Shown here piece after piece: positions 32,111 through 43,442 of a DNA stretch of 64,000 bases. The notes beneath the pieces are model-generated. The model was not told the origin of the DNA. It saw nothing but the letters and a program-made list of their open reading frames with translations, and searched no databases. The stretch is from Salvia splendens (lineage: Eukaryota > Streptophyta > Magnoliopsida > Lamiales > Lamiaceae). The stretch is taken from positions 4,774,001 to 4,838,000 of the forward strand of contig NC_056049.1 in assembly GCF_004379255.2 (NCBI RefSeq), written 5' to 3'. The first letter of the stretch is position 1; each line of letters opens with the position of its first letter. The position numbers and the translations under genes were made by a program.

Positions 32111-33400
32111 AGAAATAAGTCAATTTGTAGGATATATGGGACGATGTTTGATAAATGCACAAAGATAAAGACAAATTTATGGCATTCTCCAAATAGATTC
32201 TAAAAGGTAACAATGCGGGAAATTGGTCAACTGCAATTACTCAATACTAAGAGCATCCGCAGCGGTGCTCGCGCCGACGAACGGTGTCACAAAAGAATAC
32301 TTCCTTCGTCACAAAAGAATATGCACATTGGATTCGGTATGAGTTTTAATGCACAGTTGGTAAAACAAGTGAGGGATAGAAAGATAAGGTAATTAAAATG
32401 TTGTTCGTGAAGAATAGGTCTCACTTCATTAGAGAAACAAGAGTTTAACACCTACTACAACACCACATGTACACACATATATATCTCCAATATAAATATT
32501 TTAATCAAAATATAACTATAATGAAAAGAAAATTATATATTGAAAATTTAAAACCCATTTTACAGAACATAAGTTATAAACCCAATCTACAGAAAGAAAT
32601 TTAATAAATTTAAAAAATCGTATCTTACCATAACTTAATGATATTGATTTTAAAACATACTATCAATAGCTAGCAAAGAAATTAATCATAAAGTTTTAAT
32701 AAATCACTTTATAAAAACTATCTTAAGAAATTTCATAATTGATGGGTCCATGGTCCCACACTTCTATATAGCTTTGTCTAACTATGTTAATGTAACTCTG
32801 TTTGGATATAAAAATCTAAATAAAAATGCACACATGGATTATGGAAGCAAGCCATCTTAAACTAAACTAAAAAGATAAGGTAAGTTAGATATTTTTCTAA
32901 GAGAATTCTAGAAATGGATTTGGCTAAGTATACAAAGGCATCGAACCTCATTTCGTGGGATAGTTTCGGTAAGAAAAATTCGTATTTAATCATAAAGTAT
33001 TTCAGAAGCAAATTCGTCGATAATTTGAGGTAACGTTTTAATCCTACACTCTTTTTATAAACTTAAAAAGTAAGGAATTTAATATGTTATTATATGATGA
33101 TAATCATGTTCTGATTATTGTTTTAGAATTTAAATTATCCTAACTATTGTGTAGTGACTTTTGTTTAAAATGTATATCCACGCGTGTTATACATTGTGAT
33201 TACACATGTTTTGAAATATACAATGAAATGAAACTAGAAATGAGTAGAAATAGCTGAATGTTTTATATCAATAAACCAATTCCATTAAAAACCATGCTAT
33301 ACTAACTAGCTGAAGCATTAACAATTTATTAAAATAAAAAAAAAACATGCTATACTAACATCTAACAATATCTTTTCAAACAATAACAATATCTTTTTTG
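32111..33400. other. Intergenic DNA
   Basis: 32253-32287 carries one end of a Harbinger-type MITE (gagcatccgcagcggtgctc). 32380-32860 resembles 22640-23000 upstream of the DEFL gene, but no DEFL exon follows. Otherwise nothing recognised. Confidence 0.45.
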
Positions 33401-34502
33401 ACATACATTGAATAATTATACAAGTCTATTTTTGACATACATTGAATAATTATACAAGTCTATTATTGGCGAGCACATTTGTGGTGGTAGGGATTTTCTG
33501 AGCAAAGGTGGGGTGGTCGGAAAATTCCAAGCACATATATTGCGCTCGGTTGATCCATATATATAAGTATATTGTTGAAGTGAGAATATTTGGTGTGGTT
33601 GAAATATTCCAAGCACACATATATTACTCGCAATATCTATAAAAATAAATCGAACACACTGCATATATATTTTATGGTACAAAATTGTTGGAATATTGCA
33701 TGAATATATTACTTTTTAGAATGCCGAGCACAAGTCGAGTGGTCGGCATATTCCAAGCACACATATATTGCTCGCAATATCTATAAAAATAAACGAATAC
33801 ATTTCCTATGAGAAAGTTGTTGCAATGGTACATGAATGTCATGTGCATATTGTAACACCCCGACTTTTTATATCAATTTTTATTTCTTTTAGTTGGGACC
33901 AATTTTGAGAAGCCCAAAAAAAATCAATTATTTATTTCAAATTTGTAGTCAACTACTTGGTCAAATATATTTCTCCAAACCCCATCACCAAACGATTTGC
34001 CCATATCTCCACTCTCTAAAACCTCTCCAACAAACCAAATCTCCACATAATTTATTATATATCTCAACTACTCCATATCAGTTTCAAATCTACAATTTAT
34101 ATGTAAATATATACATCCAAACCATTCCACAAATTTTTACCTTTCTTCCAAATTTTGAGATAGCAAAAGGAGTAGGGCAGCCGTGAGTTCTTGATTTTTG
34201 CTCCACAAATTTATTCCGGTAAACTCAAGTCCCACGTTTTTTCTTCATGGCATAATTGTACTCTCACGATAGTTCACTCACTGAAATTTATACAACATTT
34301 TGAACCCTTTGTGAGGACTTGTCCAAGATCCAATTTTTAATCTGCAGTAGTAATTGGCCCTTTGAACTAATTCAAATTAAGCCTTGAGAGAACCAATTAA
34401 AATACTTTAAAACCCTTAGAGTTAAGAGGGGAGGGGGAAAACTTACCGGTTGGAGAAGCGGCGCTGCCGATGGAGGAGCTGACCGCCTGGAGTGGCGGCG
34501 AC

Positions 34503-34927
34503 TGTTAAATTCTCTAAATTCTATCCCACATCGACTTGGTGAGGATCTCATCTAATCTATATAAGTGTGGATAACCCTCCCCTTATGAGGCCTTTTAAGG
34601 GGTGAGTGGCCCATTTCTAATATGGTATCAGAGCGGGCCCAAGTCGATGATGGTTTTCTCTTTATCTCTTATCTACCTCACGAGTGGAAGACCGATGTCC
34701 TTTCCACCGATGTCCTTTCCGGCCCACATCGATGATGGTTTCTCTTGCATTGCCTACCCACGTGATGGAAGACCGATGTCCTTTCCGGCCCACACGTGAG
34801 GGGGCGGGTTAAATTCTCTAAATTCTGTCCCACATCGACTTGGTGAAGATCCCATCTAATCTATATAAGTGTGGATAACCCTCCCCCTTATGAGGCCTTT
34901 TAAGGGGTGAGTGGCCCATTTCTAATA
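34503..34927 (+). mobile_element. TRIM element nested in the solo LTR
   Basis: A 425-bp terminal-repeat retrotransposon in miniature. LTRs of about 120 bp are at 34503-34622 and 34807-34927, both containing TCCCACATCGACTTGGTGA and a TATATAAG box. The primer-binding site TGGTATCAGAGC (complement of initiator tRNA-Met) is at 34623-34634, and a gagggggcgg polypurine run precedes the right LTR. The target duplication gcgac is exact at 34498-34502 and 34928-34932. The 170-bp interior has no coding frame and holds three copies of GACCGATGTCCTTTCC or part of it. Confidence 0.93.
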
Positions 34928-35260
34928 GCGACATAGAACAGCAACCAGCAGCAGCGGCGTGGTAGGTTGCCCCGGAAGAGCAGCAACGCCCGATCAGCGG
35001 CTGCAGCGGGGAGGCAACGATCCAACAGCGATAGCGGCGGCGGTGACGCCGCGATGAAGTCAGCGGCAGCGGTTTGTCTTCGACGGAGAGGCAGTGGCAG
35101 TGGAGCGGCGCCGGTTTTGGAACGAGGGAGATGGATACCCTGTTTCTGACTTTGGATGAAAAATTGAGAAAGAGAGAATCTGTTTTGAGGGAATTGTTTG
35201 CTGTGAATTTGTAGAAGAATGGCATAGGGAGAGAGAGAGAGAAAAGGAAGAAGAGAGTTA

Positions 35261-35940
35261 GAGCATCCACAACGGTGGACGGACGGCGTCCGTTCGTCCG
35301 TACCGCTGGCAAGGACGAGCTAAGAGCACGTCCGTGCCAACGACAAGAGCACGAGGCGTCGACGTGGCATGCACTGATTGGCCCGTTGATTTATCATTAT
35401 TATTTTTTTAAAAAAATCGAAAAAATCTGAAAAATTCAAAATTAATAAAAAAATATTTTCCCACTTCCTAATAAAATATATCAATTTTTTCCATACTTTT
35501 AATTTATTTTTTTCATTATTTTTACCCCAAAATTCGTACTTTCATCTATAAATAGTCTCATTTCAAACACAAAAAAATGACACTATACCAAACAATTCTC
35601 TCAATCTCAAATTTTAGGATTTTAATTATGTAATTTTTAATTTTTAGGAGTCTAATTATGTAATTTTAAATTTTTAGTATTTTAATTATATAATTTTTAA
35701 TTTTTAGGATTTTAATTATGTCGTTTTTATTTTATTTGTCATTTGTAATATTATTTAGGTTTTTTTAATGAATTTTAATATTATGGAAATGTTTTTGTTA
35801 ATTGAATTTTAAATAGAATTGTGCTCGTCCTTGCGGAAGAGCACAGCTGTGGGTGTTGTGCTCTTGTCAGAGAGCAGACAGAAAAAGTGGGTCCGGGCCC
35901 ACAACCGTGCTCGCTGGCAAGAGCACGGTTGTGGATGCTC
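35261..35940. mobile_element. Harbinger-type MITE nested in the solo LTR
   Basis: Inverted ends GAGCATCCACAAC and GTTGTGGATGCTC are flanked by TTA on both sides (35258-35260, 35941-35943), the PIF/Harbinger target. The 680-bp interior has no coding frame. Subterminal parts repeat GAGCACG/CGTGCTC motifs. Confidence 0.88.
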
Positions 35941-37247
35941 TTAGAGAGGGATTGGAGAGTTGAGGCAGAGAGGGTGAGTGAGTTACGTGTTGATGGTGGG
36001 AGCATATATACTAATCTCTATTTCTTTTATTTAGTTTAATAAATGTGTTGGGCATCTTAAGTTTAATAAATGTGTTTTGGGTATTTAGATTGTTGGGCTT
36101 CCTTGATTAGTAAATAGAATTTGGGTTTTCAGTTAGTTTATTTTATGCGATAGGTTGGAATATGTTAATCTCCGGTAGTAGATAAAGAAGTAATTGAATC
36201 CACTATGTGCAAGAACTTAGAATTCGTTTTTTAAAACCATGGATAAAATAAACAAGCGCGTAGGATGCATGCATCGTCTTTAAATTAAGTGATTTTGCAA
36301 AGTCTAATTTTTAGCATATCATATTATTTCAAAAGGGTGAACTTTTGCACGTTGTTGTGGTTGAACTAGAAAGTGATTGAGGAGTTAAGCATTTGAGGTG
36401 GGCTTTCTATCCTACATTATTGTGTAGGCTTACTTTTAAATTTACATAATATCTTTCAGGTATGAGTTATGAGCTTAAATTCCAAATATATTGTGTCATG
36501 CCGTATTTTGTTTTTGAGGATGTGCCTATCTGATCGCCCTAGTGGGGAGTGAGTCCCTACTAGAAGTTATGAGTTTAATCGAATTCGGGTTTGTCTAGGG
36601 AGTGAGTCCCTATCCAAACTAGTGTACACAGAGGGGATCGTGCGCTATCTTTCGAGTTGGTCGGTCCAGTGATCGAGAATTTGGCCACGTTCTCGTTCCA
36701 CATATGAGGTTCAGATATGGTACGAGGAGAGAGAAAAATGGGCTGCAGCCATACTTTTGAGCGAGAAAATGTTTTGGTGACTTGGCCTTTTATAAAACCC
36801 CGAGTTCACTTTTAAATGCTGACACAATATTTTATGAAAATTATTTTGGCATGTGTCCACTGAGTGCATCAAGTACTCAGTCCTGCATTTCTTTTTAAAA
36901 AATGTGCAGGTTGAGCGTGACGGGTGCGGTGGGTGTTGAGCGAGACCGTTGAAGAAATTTAAGTGTCTAGAATGTGTCACGTCTTCACACGTGGCATATT
37001 CTTTCTCTCAAATGTTTCCGCTGAGTAGTTGTCCTTCTTTTGAGTTCTTGTATCGCTGAGATGATATTCATTTTTGAGTTGTTGATTGTTGAGATACTCT
37101 GATTTTATTCGAGCTATTCCCATTTGTTTCGAGCTATGGTCGAGTTGTGTTGTTTTACCCTTTCTTCCCGGCTTCTTTAGTCCTCCCCTAGTCGCGATCA
37201 ACCGTGTTTTCTATCCTTAGAAAATGCGGGCGTGACACATATATTTT

Positions 37248-37530
37248 TATACAAGTCTTTTTTTTCTGAGTACATTTATGGTGGTCGGATTATCCGAGCA
37301 CAAAACACGTGCTCGCTATTTCCTATAAATATTTTCCAAAATTCGCATGGCAATATTTATACAAGTTTTTTTTCCGAGTACCTCTATGGTGGTCGGAATT
37401 ATTCGAGCACAAAACGCGTACTCGCTATTTCTTAAAAATATTTTCCAAAATTCGCTTGGCAATATTTATACAAGTCTTTTTTTTCCGAGCACATTTAGGG
37501 TGGTCGGAATGTTTCGAGCACAATGCCTGA
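37248..37530 (+). repeat. 109-bp tandem repeat in the CACTA-like arm
   Basis: About 2.6 copies beginning at 37248, 37357 and 37466, each with TTATACAAGT, a T run, GGTGGTCGG, CGAGCACAA and CTCGCTATTTC. Confidence 0.85.
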
Positions 37531-37748
37531 GAAATCGGTGCCTCATTGTTCCCCGACTTAAATTGCTACGCTGAGCACGTTGACTGTGCTTGTATTGCTC
37601 GCAAGTTAACGCCTCATTTTATGATATTGCCGACCACCTTCAATTGTGGTCGGTATTGTTCCGAGCACGGGTCAAGGTACTCGCTATTTTCCGAGCACAG
37701 TTAACTGTGCTCGCTATTGATGCTCGATAAACAGTCTTTTTTTTAGTG

Positions 37749-40700
37749 TGGATAGTAGTAGGTTTTATCCATTGCTATATTTCAGGTGTTAAGAGCCTTT
37801 TTTTTCTTGTTTAGAATCTTTATTTTTTTTTTGATAGAACGAACATCAAATTTGATCCTTGAAAATCCAATTCAATCTTTTTGGATAAAATGAACATCAA
37901 AAATACTTTTTTATTCTATTATGTTACGAGTAACAATTCTCTATTTTAAAATCCACACAGATATACATCGCAAATTACAATCCAACTTCATAACTATTCG
38001 ATTTTCTAAACCAAACCATAGTTTCTGCCCCACACTAAAGAAAAATAATTTGTAAGTACGTGGACATTTAATTGTATGTGCGTAAAATGTGGTGGATTAG
38101 TTATTTTATTGTTATGAAAAACATTTCTTAGTTGATTAGAATTAGTCAATATTATGTGATGTTTATAATGATCGTACAGAATACTTATTTAAATTGCAGA
38201 AGGTAAATGGTTGGAGTTATATATCATAAACATATTTTACGAATAGTGTAGGATATTTTAAATTCCAAAATTATTTAGAAATTATATCCGCCAAAATTCA
38301 AATAAGGCTAGCTTGTCTTTGCAGGGATATGATTATTTGCTAATTAAATAATAAATGGTATTAATATCAATTCTCTTTTATTAAAATTATCCTAAAACTT
38401 TAAATTTACTTAACTCTTTCGATTTAAATTTTTTTTCGCCAAAAATATATCAAATTAAAGGTAATTTTATAAGGATTCTAACGAGATCTCAATTGCATAT
38501 GTTCTGACGACGTTCGGATCATGAAATTTGATGATTTTTATTTCAGTTTTCGTATATGTTGATAAATAGATTTTTTATCAACAAATACATCAAAAAATCT
38601 CAATATAATGCATGTAAAAGCTCAATAAAATTGTGTTGATATTTTCATGTACTTGTGAAATACTCATGTCATTGTGTTGATATGTGTAATACACTATATT
38701 GATATAAAAAAAATATGAAAATTATGATACGATAATAGAATGATGATCTTACCCTTTTATTGATATTTTATCTATATTATTTATTAAAATTCGTAAGATT
38801 TAATCTCATCTAAAAGTGAAAATTTGTTCTTGATTTTGAATTATGATGATATAAGCACATCTTTGCAAATACAAATACAAATACAGACTTGGTTTTCTTA
38901 ATATTTGTTTGATTTTATATCCATTATATTTTAGACGTTTGGCTATTTTTCTTGTTTAGAGAAAGAGCATTTGATATCTTTTATTAGACAAATGGAGTAT
39001 AATTTATTCCCGATAGTTTCGAAATCTATCACATAAGTATCAAAAAGTTACCTCAAATTATCGACATACACACCTTTTGTTTCTTGAATTTGCTTTTCTT
39101 AAAGATGGTAATCGAGAGAGGTAGAGAAAGATTGGTTAGACATTTGAAAGGATAAAGTGTATAGAGAAATATTCCAATGTTTATTTTTTGTTGTGCTATC
39201 CAAATGTTCATTACCCTAGTTATCTATATTGAAGCCAACAAATGAATTCTCTGAACTAGAGCATTATATGCACGTAGGCACTTTTGTATTTTCTTATGTT
39301 ATGAGTAACCAGTCTCTATTATAAATTCACAAAAATGACTCTATTACTAGAGAACGGAGGAAATATGTGATAGTGATCAATAAATAACCAAATACTGATG
39401 AGATTATGATGTTGGAGAGCAGAGAGTTTGTTAATGGCGACCGTTTGCGCCATGTAAGTATTGACATATGGTGGAAGAGTAAGTGTGTCACCAACAATGG
39501 TTTCCGTGGGAGATTGATTCAACACGAAAGAGCCTCTTCTGCTTCGTGTGTCGACTGCTGCACTTCGTCAACCCCTCAAGCCGATGATCTGGTCTTACTG
39601 GGCCAACTAGTTGCCGAGGCGACATTGTGCTCGTGGACCACGCCCCTCAGCTCCACCATTAGGCGTTGGTGCTCACTACCCTATATATGTATATGTATAA
39701 TGTTATTTTATAGGTCTTGACACACAAGTTGCACGGACGAGCACGCATACATATATTTGTTACGGAGATTTCTTGCTCTTTCTGTCACACTAAAATAATC
39801 AATTTCTTTGCTCTTTCTGTCATAACTTGCATATACTATTAGCTAGTACGGGAGATGATGAAAGTATAGATTGTATATAGTAATTTATTTCTTGTAATCA
39901 TTCACTTTTTCATCTCCTCTCACTTTCTCATTTCTTTTCTATTTATCTCTCAAGCTTGCACATAATATACTAGTAGTAGTATTTTTTGTCCTAGTGGAGG
40001 GAGGATTTTCTTTAAATTCTCGATTGAAATTCTTGAGTTTTAAGGTTGTATTCGTTCAATTGTTAGATCAGAAGCCATGGTGGAGACGCGATGAAGCTCT
40101 TCTGGCTCCAAGCACACCCTGACTGATCCCTCACCTACTCCACTCAACGCCAAGCGATCCTGATAACAAAGTTCTTGGGAGCTCTAAATAAAGCGTCCAA
40201 CACTTGAAATGTATGTATTGCGAAGCAATAACGACATTCTTGGTGGTCTCACTGTCCGTTAACGCGATTGAGGAGCTCATGCTTGACAGTGCAGCCCCAA
40301 TGTTAGAGTCACTGACAGCCAAATTGTCGTGCTGCTGCAACTCACCAACTAGGCTCATGGGTGAAATATATTTCTAAAATATTTATTTGTTTTACTTGAG
40401 AAAAAATTATACCTAGAGTTATATTGGTAGAATGGAGGACCTGTATGCATAATATCAATTTTATTGGTCCGGGCACGCACATTGCACGGACGCTACACCT
40501 GTACATATGTATAATAATTAGCAATATTAAAGGGTTAGCATAGAGTTAGTTAAGATAGCATTATGCCCTAAATTAAGATTCCATAAAAGCATTAACTCAA
40601 AGAAAGCAAATGTATTTCAAATCTCAAAGTTGAATTAATGGGGGAGTTATATATTTGTGCCAAATTTACACCCTTTCCATAGACAGAAGAGGAACCTTTG

Positions 40701-41447
40701 AATGAAGGCCTAGTTCCTCAAACTGTGAACCAACCATTGGTATGCTCTGATTTTGAGTTGAGTTATTAAGCTATCTTAACTAACTCTATATGTTAATACT
40801 TTATGTACACGTGCACGTCCGTGCAACTTGCGTTTCAAGACCTATAAAATGACATCGCATATAAAGGATAGTGATCAGTAAATAAATAAATACCAATGCA
40901 TAACTAGAAATTATCATATCAAAAGAAAACCCCAATCTGGAAATGTTGGAGAAATAATGTTGTGAAGGAGCAGCCATTTGTTCAATCTTTTTGTAAGATA
41001 ATAACAACATATGATGCAATCCGATTATGACAGTGTCTTTTGATTGTCTCTAATTTTTTGAATTTATTTCAGTTATTTTGTTTGAGTCGATGTTCAATTC
41101 GGTTATGATAAGATGCAAAATAAAACAATCGACTATAATGTGAGGAGGTTGAATTGTATACTCATATTATTTCTTATTATTGTAGCTTTGAATTATATAG
41201 CTCACTTTATTTAGTATTTATCATGTATATAAGATCAATCGGTAGTTCTTCCTCGATATTTTTAGCTGAAAAATTAGTTGGTAACTTATTAAGTTTTGTT
41301 TAATTGATAAACGTAAATTTCATTACCAAATTTGTATGTTCATAACACAAAGTGATTTTTGAAAAATCAAGATACAAATTAAAATGCATGGTGCTCATTA
41401 TAATTATTCTTCTCATTTTATTATTTGCATATACGTTTCTGAATTTG
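37749..41447. other. Intergenic region with decayed repeats
   Basis: No gene was supported. A frame at 39406-39720 and GC-richer DNA at 40080-40360 look like decayed coding or element DNA but show no recognisable domain. Inverted repeats are listed separately. The rest is AT-rich. Confidence 0.5.
40455..40860. repeat. Inverted repeat, about 100-bp arms, with a third copy nearby
   Basis: The left arm 40455-40562 and the complement of 40755-40860 share TTGCACGGACG, GTACATA and ATAGAGTTAGTTAAGATAGC. A further direct copy of the outer part (ATTTTATAGGTCTTGA, AAGTTGCACGGACG) is at 39705-39755. It may be a foldback element; no target duplication was found. Confidence 0.6.
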
Positions 41448-41454
41448 TATAAAA
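41448..41454 (+). promoter_or_regulatory. TATA box of the metacaspase
   Basis: TATAAAA about 70 bp before the start codon. Confidence 0.45.
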
Positions 41455-41523
41455 TTAGATATGTGAGTGAGTAGGTGCATTAAACAGGCTGCAAATTCAA
41501 TCTCATTTCATTTGATCTTAACC

Positions 41524-42989
41524 ATGGCGAAGAAGGCTGTTTTGATCGGGTGCAACTATCCCGGGACCAAGGCGGAGCTGAAAGGATGCATCAACGACGT
41601 GCGGCGGATGCACACTTGCCTCATCAACCGTTACGGCTTCTCCGACGACGACATCACCGTCCTCATCGACACCGAAGATTCCGCCAAGCAGCCCACCGGC
41701 CACAACATCCGCGCCGCCCTCTCCGATCTCGTTGACTCCGCCCGCCCCGGCGACTTCCTCTTCGTCCACTACAGCGGCCATGGCACCCGCCTCCCCGCCG
41801 AGACCGGCGAGCAGGACGACACCGGCTACGACGAGTGCATTGTCCCCACCGACATGAACCTCATTACCGGTTAGCTCACTTCATTTGATTTTCTGTGAAT
41901 TCCGCGATTGGTTTCAATTTTTTGGTCGTCGATCCATATCAATCTGGTGTGTTGGTGTAGATTGTGGATCTGATTTTGTGATCCGATGCGATACATGATT
42001 GCTGTTGATTTTCTGCAAATTCCACGATTTATTTCAACGTTTTTTCGCTGTCGCTGCGTATGAATCTGGTGTGTTGGTGTAGATGCTGGATTTGGTTTGG
42101 AGATCTAATGCGATTCATGATTTGTTTGTGATAATCAGATGATGATTTCAGAGATTTGGTCGACAAAGTGCCGAGCGGTTGCCAGATCACGATCGTGTCG
42201 GATTCGTGCCACAGCGGAGGGCTGATTGATGAATCAAAGGAGCAGATCGGAGAGAGTCATAGGAAGAGTGGGGATGATGATGATGAAGATGAGAAGGAAT
42301 CTGGAGGTTTCAGAAACTACCTGCGCAGGAAAGTTGGACTTGGCCAAAGCAAAGACAACGAGGAAGAGGAAGAAGTTGAAGGTGTGAAGAACAAATCTCT
42401 GCCGATCTCAACCCTGATCGAGTTGCTGAAGCAGAAAACTGGCAAGGAAGATATCGATGTGGGGAAGCTGCGGCCGACGCTCTTCGACGTGTTCGGGGAA
42501 GATGCAAGCCCCAAGGTGAAGAAGTTCATGAATTTCATATTTGGAAAAATCAAAGGTGGCAATGGTGAAGGAGGTGAAGGTGGAGGTGGAGGGTTTTTTG
42601 GAATGATGGGAGGGCTAGCTCAGCAGTTTCTGCAGCAGAAGCTTGAGAACAACGAGAGCTACGCGCAACCTGCGCTGGCAGCCCCTGTTGGGAGTAAGCA
42701 GGAGGCCTATGCCGGAGCAAGCAAGAAAGGACTGGCTGATACCAGCATTCTCATCAGCGGCTGCCAGACTAATCAGACATCGGCCGACGCCACTCCTTCC
42801 GGCGACGCCACTAAATCTTTTGGCGCTCTCAGTAACGCAATTCAGACGATTCTTGCTGAATCGGATGGTAGAGTGAGTAACCACGAGCTCGTCACGAAGG
42901 CGAGGGATCTTTTGCAGAAACAGGGCTACACTCAGCGTCCCGGATTATATTGCGGTGATCACCATGTTGATGCTCCTTTTGTTTGCTGA
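41524..42989 (+). CDS. MC4: Type II metacaspase (AtMC4 type)
   Basis: Exons 41524-41869 and 42139-42989 join in phase 1 to 398 residues. It is a calcium-dependent cysteine protease that cuts after Arg/Lys and acts in wound signalling and cell death. The p20 domain begins directly at the N-terminus without a prodomain ([20 protein letters not shown]), as in type II. The catalytic dyad is visible: His86 in HYSGHG and Cys139 in SDSCHSGG. A long acidic linker (DDDDEDEKE, then EEEEE) separates p20 from the C-terminal p10 region that ends [10 protein letters not shown] glycine-rich stretch near 42560-42600 lies in the linker. Exon 1 is GC-rich. The symbol is by similarity; MC4-MC9 paralogues cannot be fully separated without a tree. 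Tail-to-tail with FGT1, 453 bp apart. Confidence 0.95.
41885..42124 (+). repeat. 120-bp tandem duplication in the metacaspase intron
   Basis: Two diverged copies starting at 41885 and 42005 (TTGATTTTCTG, CTGGTGTGTTGGTGTAGAT, ATGCGAT.CATGATT in each). Most of the intron consists of this duplication. Confidence 0.85.
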
Positions 42990-43442
42990 TGGATTGTTCA
43001 CAGCATTGTCGTTAGGTTTCTGTAACCCCAATTGCAATTGCATTGGTGGTGGCTGGTTTCAAGAATAAGAATCCATTATTGTGATATTTTCAATAAGTAG
43101 TCAATAATTTAATAAATGGAGCAAAATGAATTTGTATTTGAGATGAGTTTTCTGAGAGTTACAATCTTCTTGTGTTTACCTATATTACATGAATGCTATT
43201 GATAATAATATACAAAAAACAGATATCCAATGGGCCTTAAAAATGGGATATTAACAATGTGAGGATAGTTGATTGCACCAAAAAGCTCAAAAATGTGGGC
43301 GTAGCTTTCACTGCCAATCCCATATGGCTGATGGCTTCGCCAAAGCACGTTAGAAGTCATAATCCTTGATCTTGGCAGCAAACGGTTTAGGCAGACGCCC
43401 CTCCAAAAAAAGTGGCAAAACAAGTCTCAGCCCTCCCAATCC
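42990..43442. other. Shared 3' region between the metacaspase and FGT1
   Basis: Convergent 3' ends. An AATAAA signal for the metacaspase is at about 43109. No other gene is present. Confidence 0.6.

Larger units (their letters stand above)
33851..37237 (+). mobile_element. Solo LTR of a Tekay/Del-like gypsy element
   Basis: Opens TGTAACACCCCG and closes GCGGGCGTGACA. A perfect 5-bp duplication, catat, lies on both sides (33846-33850 and 37238-37242), which shows a complete insertion later reduced to one LTR by recombination. It is homologous to 947-4613, especially over the last 700 bp. It contains a TRIM and a MITE. Confidence 0.92.
33401..37748. mobile_element. CACTA-like element split by a solo LTR
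   Basis: 33401-33850 and 37238-37748 are rich in GAGCAC/GTGCTCG and GTGGTCGG motifs in both orientations, like the element at 7795-8081. The right end (tgctcgataaaca...ttttagtg) aligns with its terminus (tgctcggtaaaca...ttttgtagtg). The left end was not found and may be lost. No transposase is present. The solo LTR at 33851-37237 sits inside it. Confidence 0.6.

Noticed and set aside
37232..37574. Three overlapping short frames with repeated sequence
   Set aside because: They read the 109-bp tandem repeat of the CACTA-like arm in different frames.
39406..39720. Open frame of 104 codons in GC-richer DNA
   Set aside because: No domain, start context or splice pattern supports a gene; it may be decayed coding DNA, but the parent is unknown.
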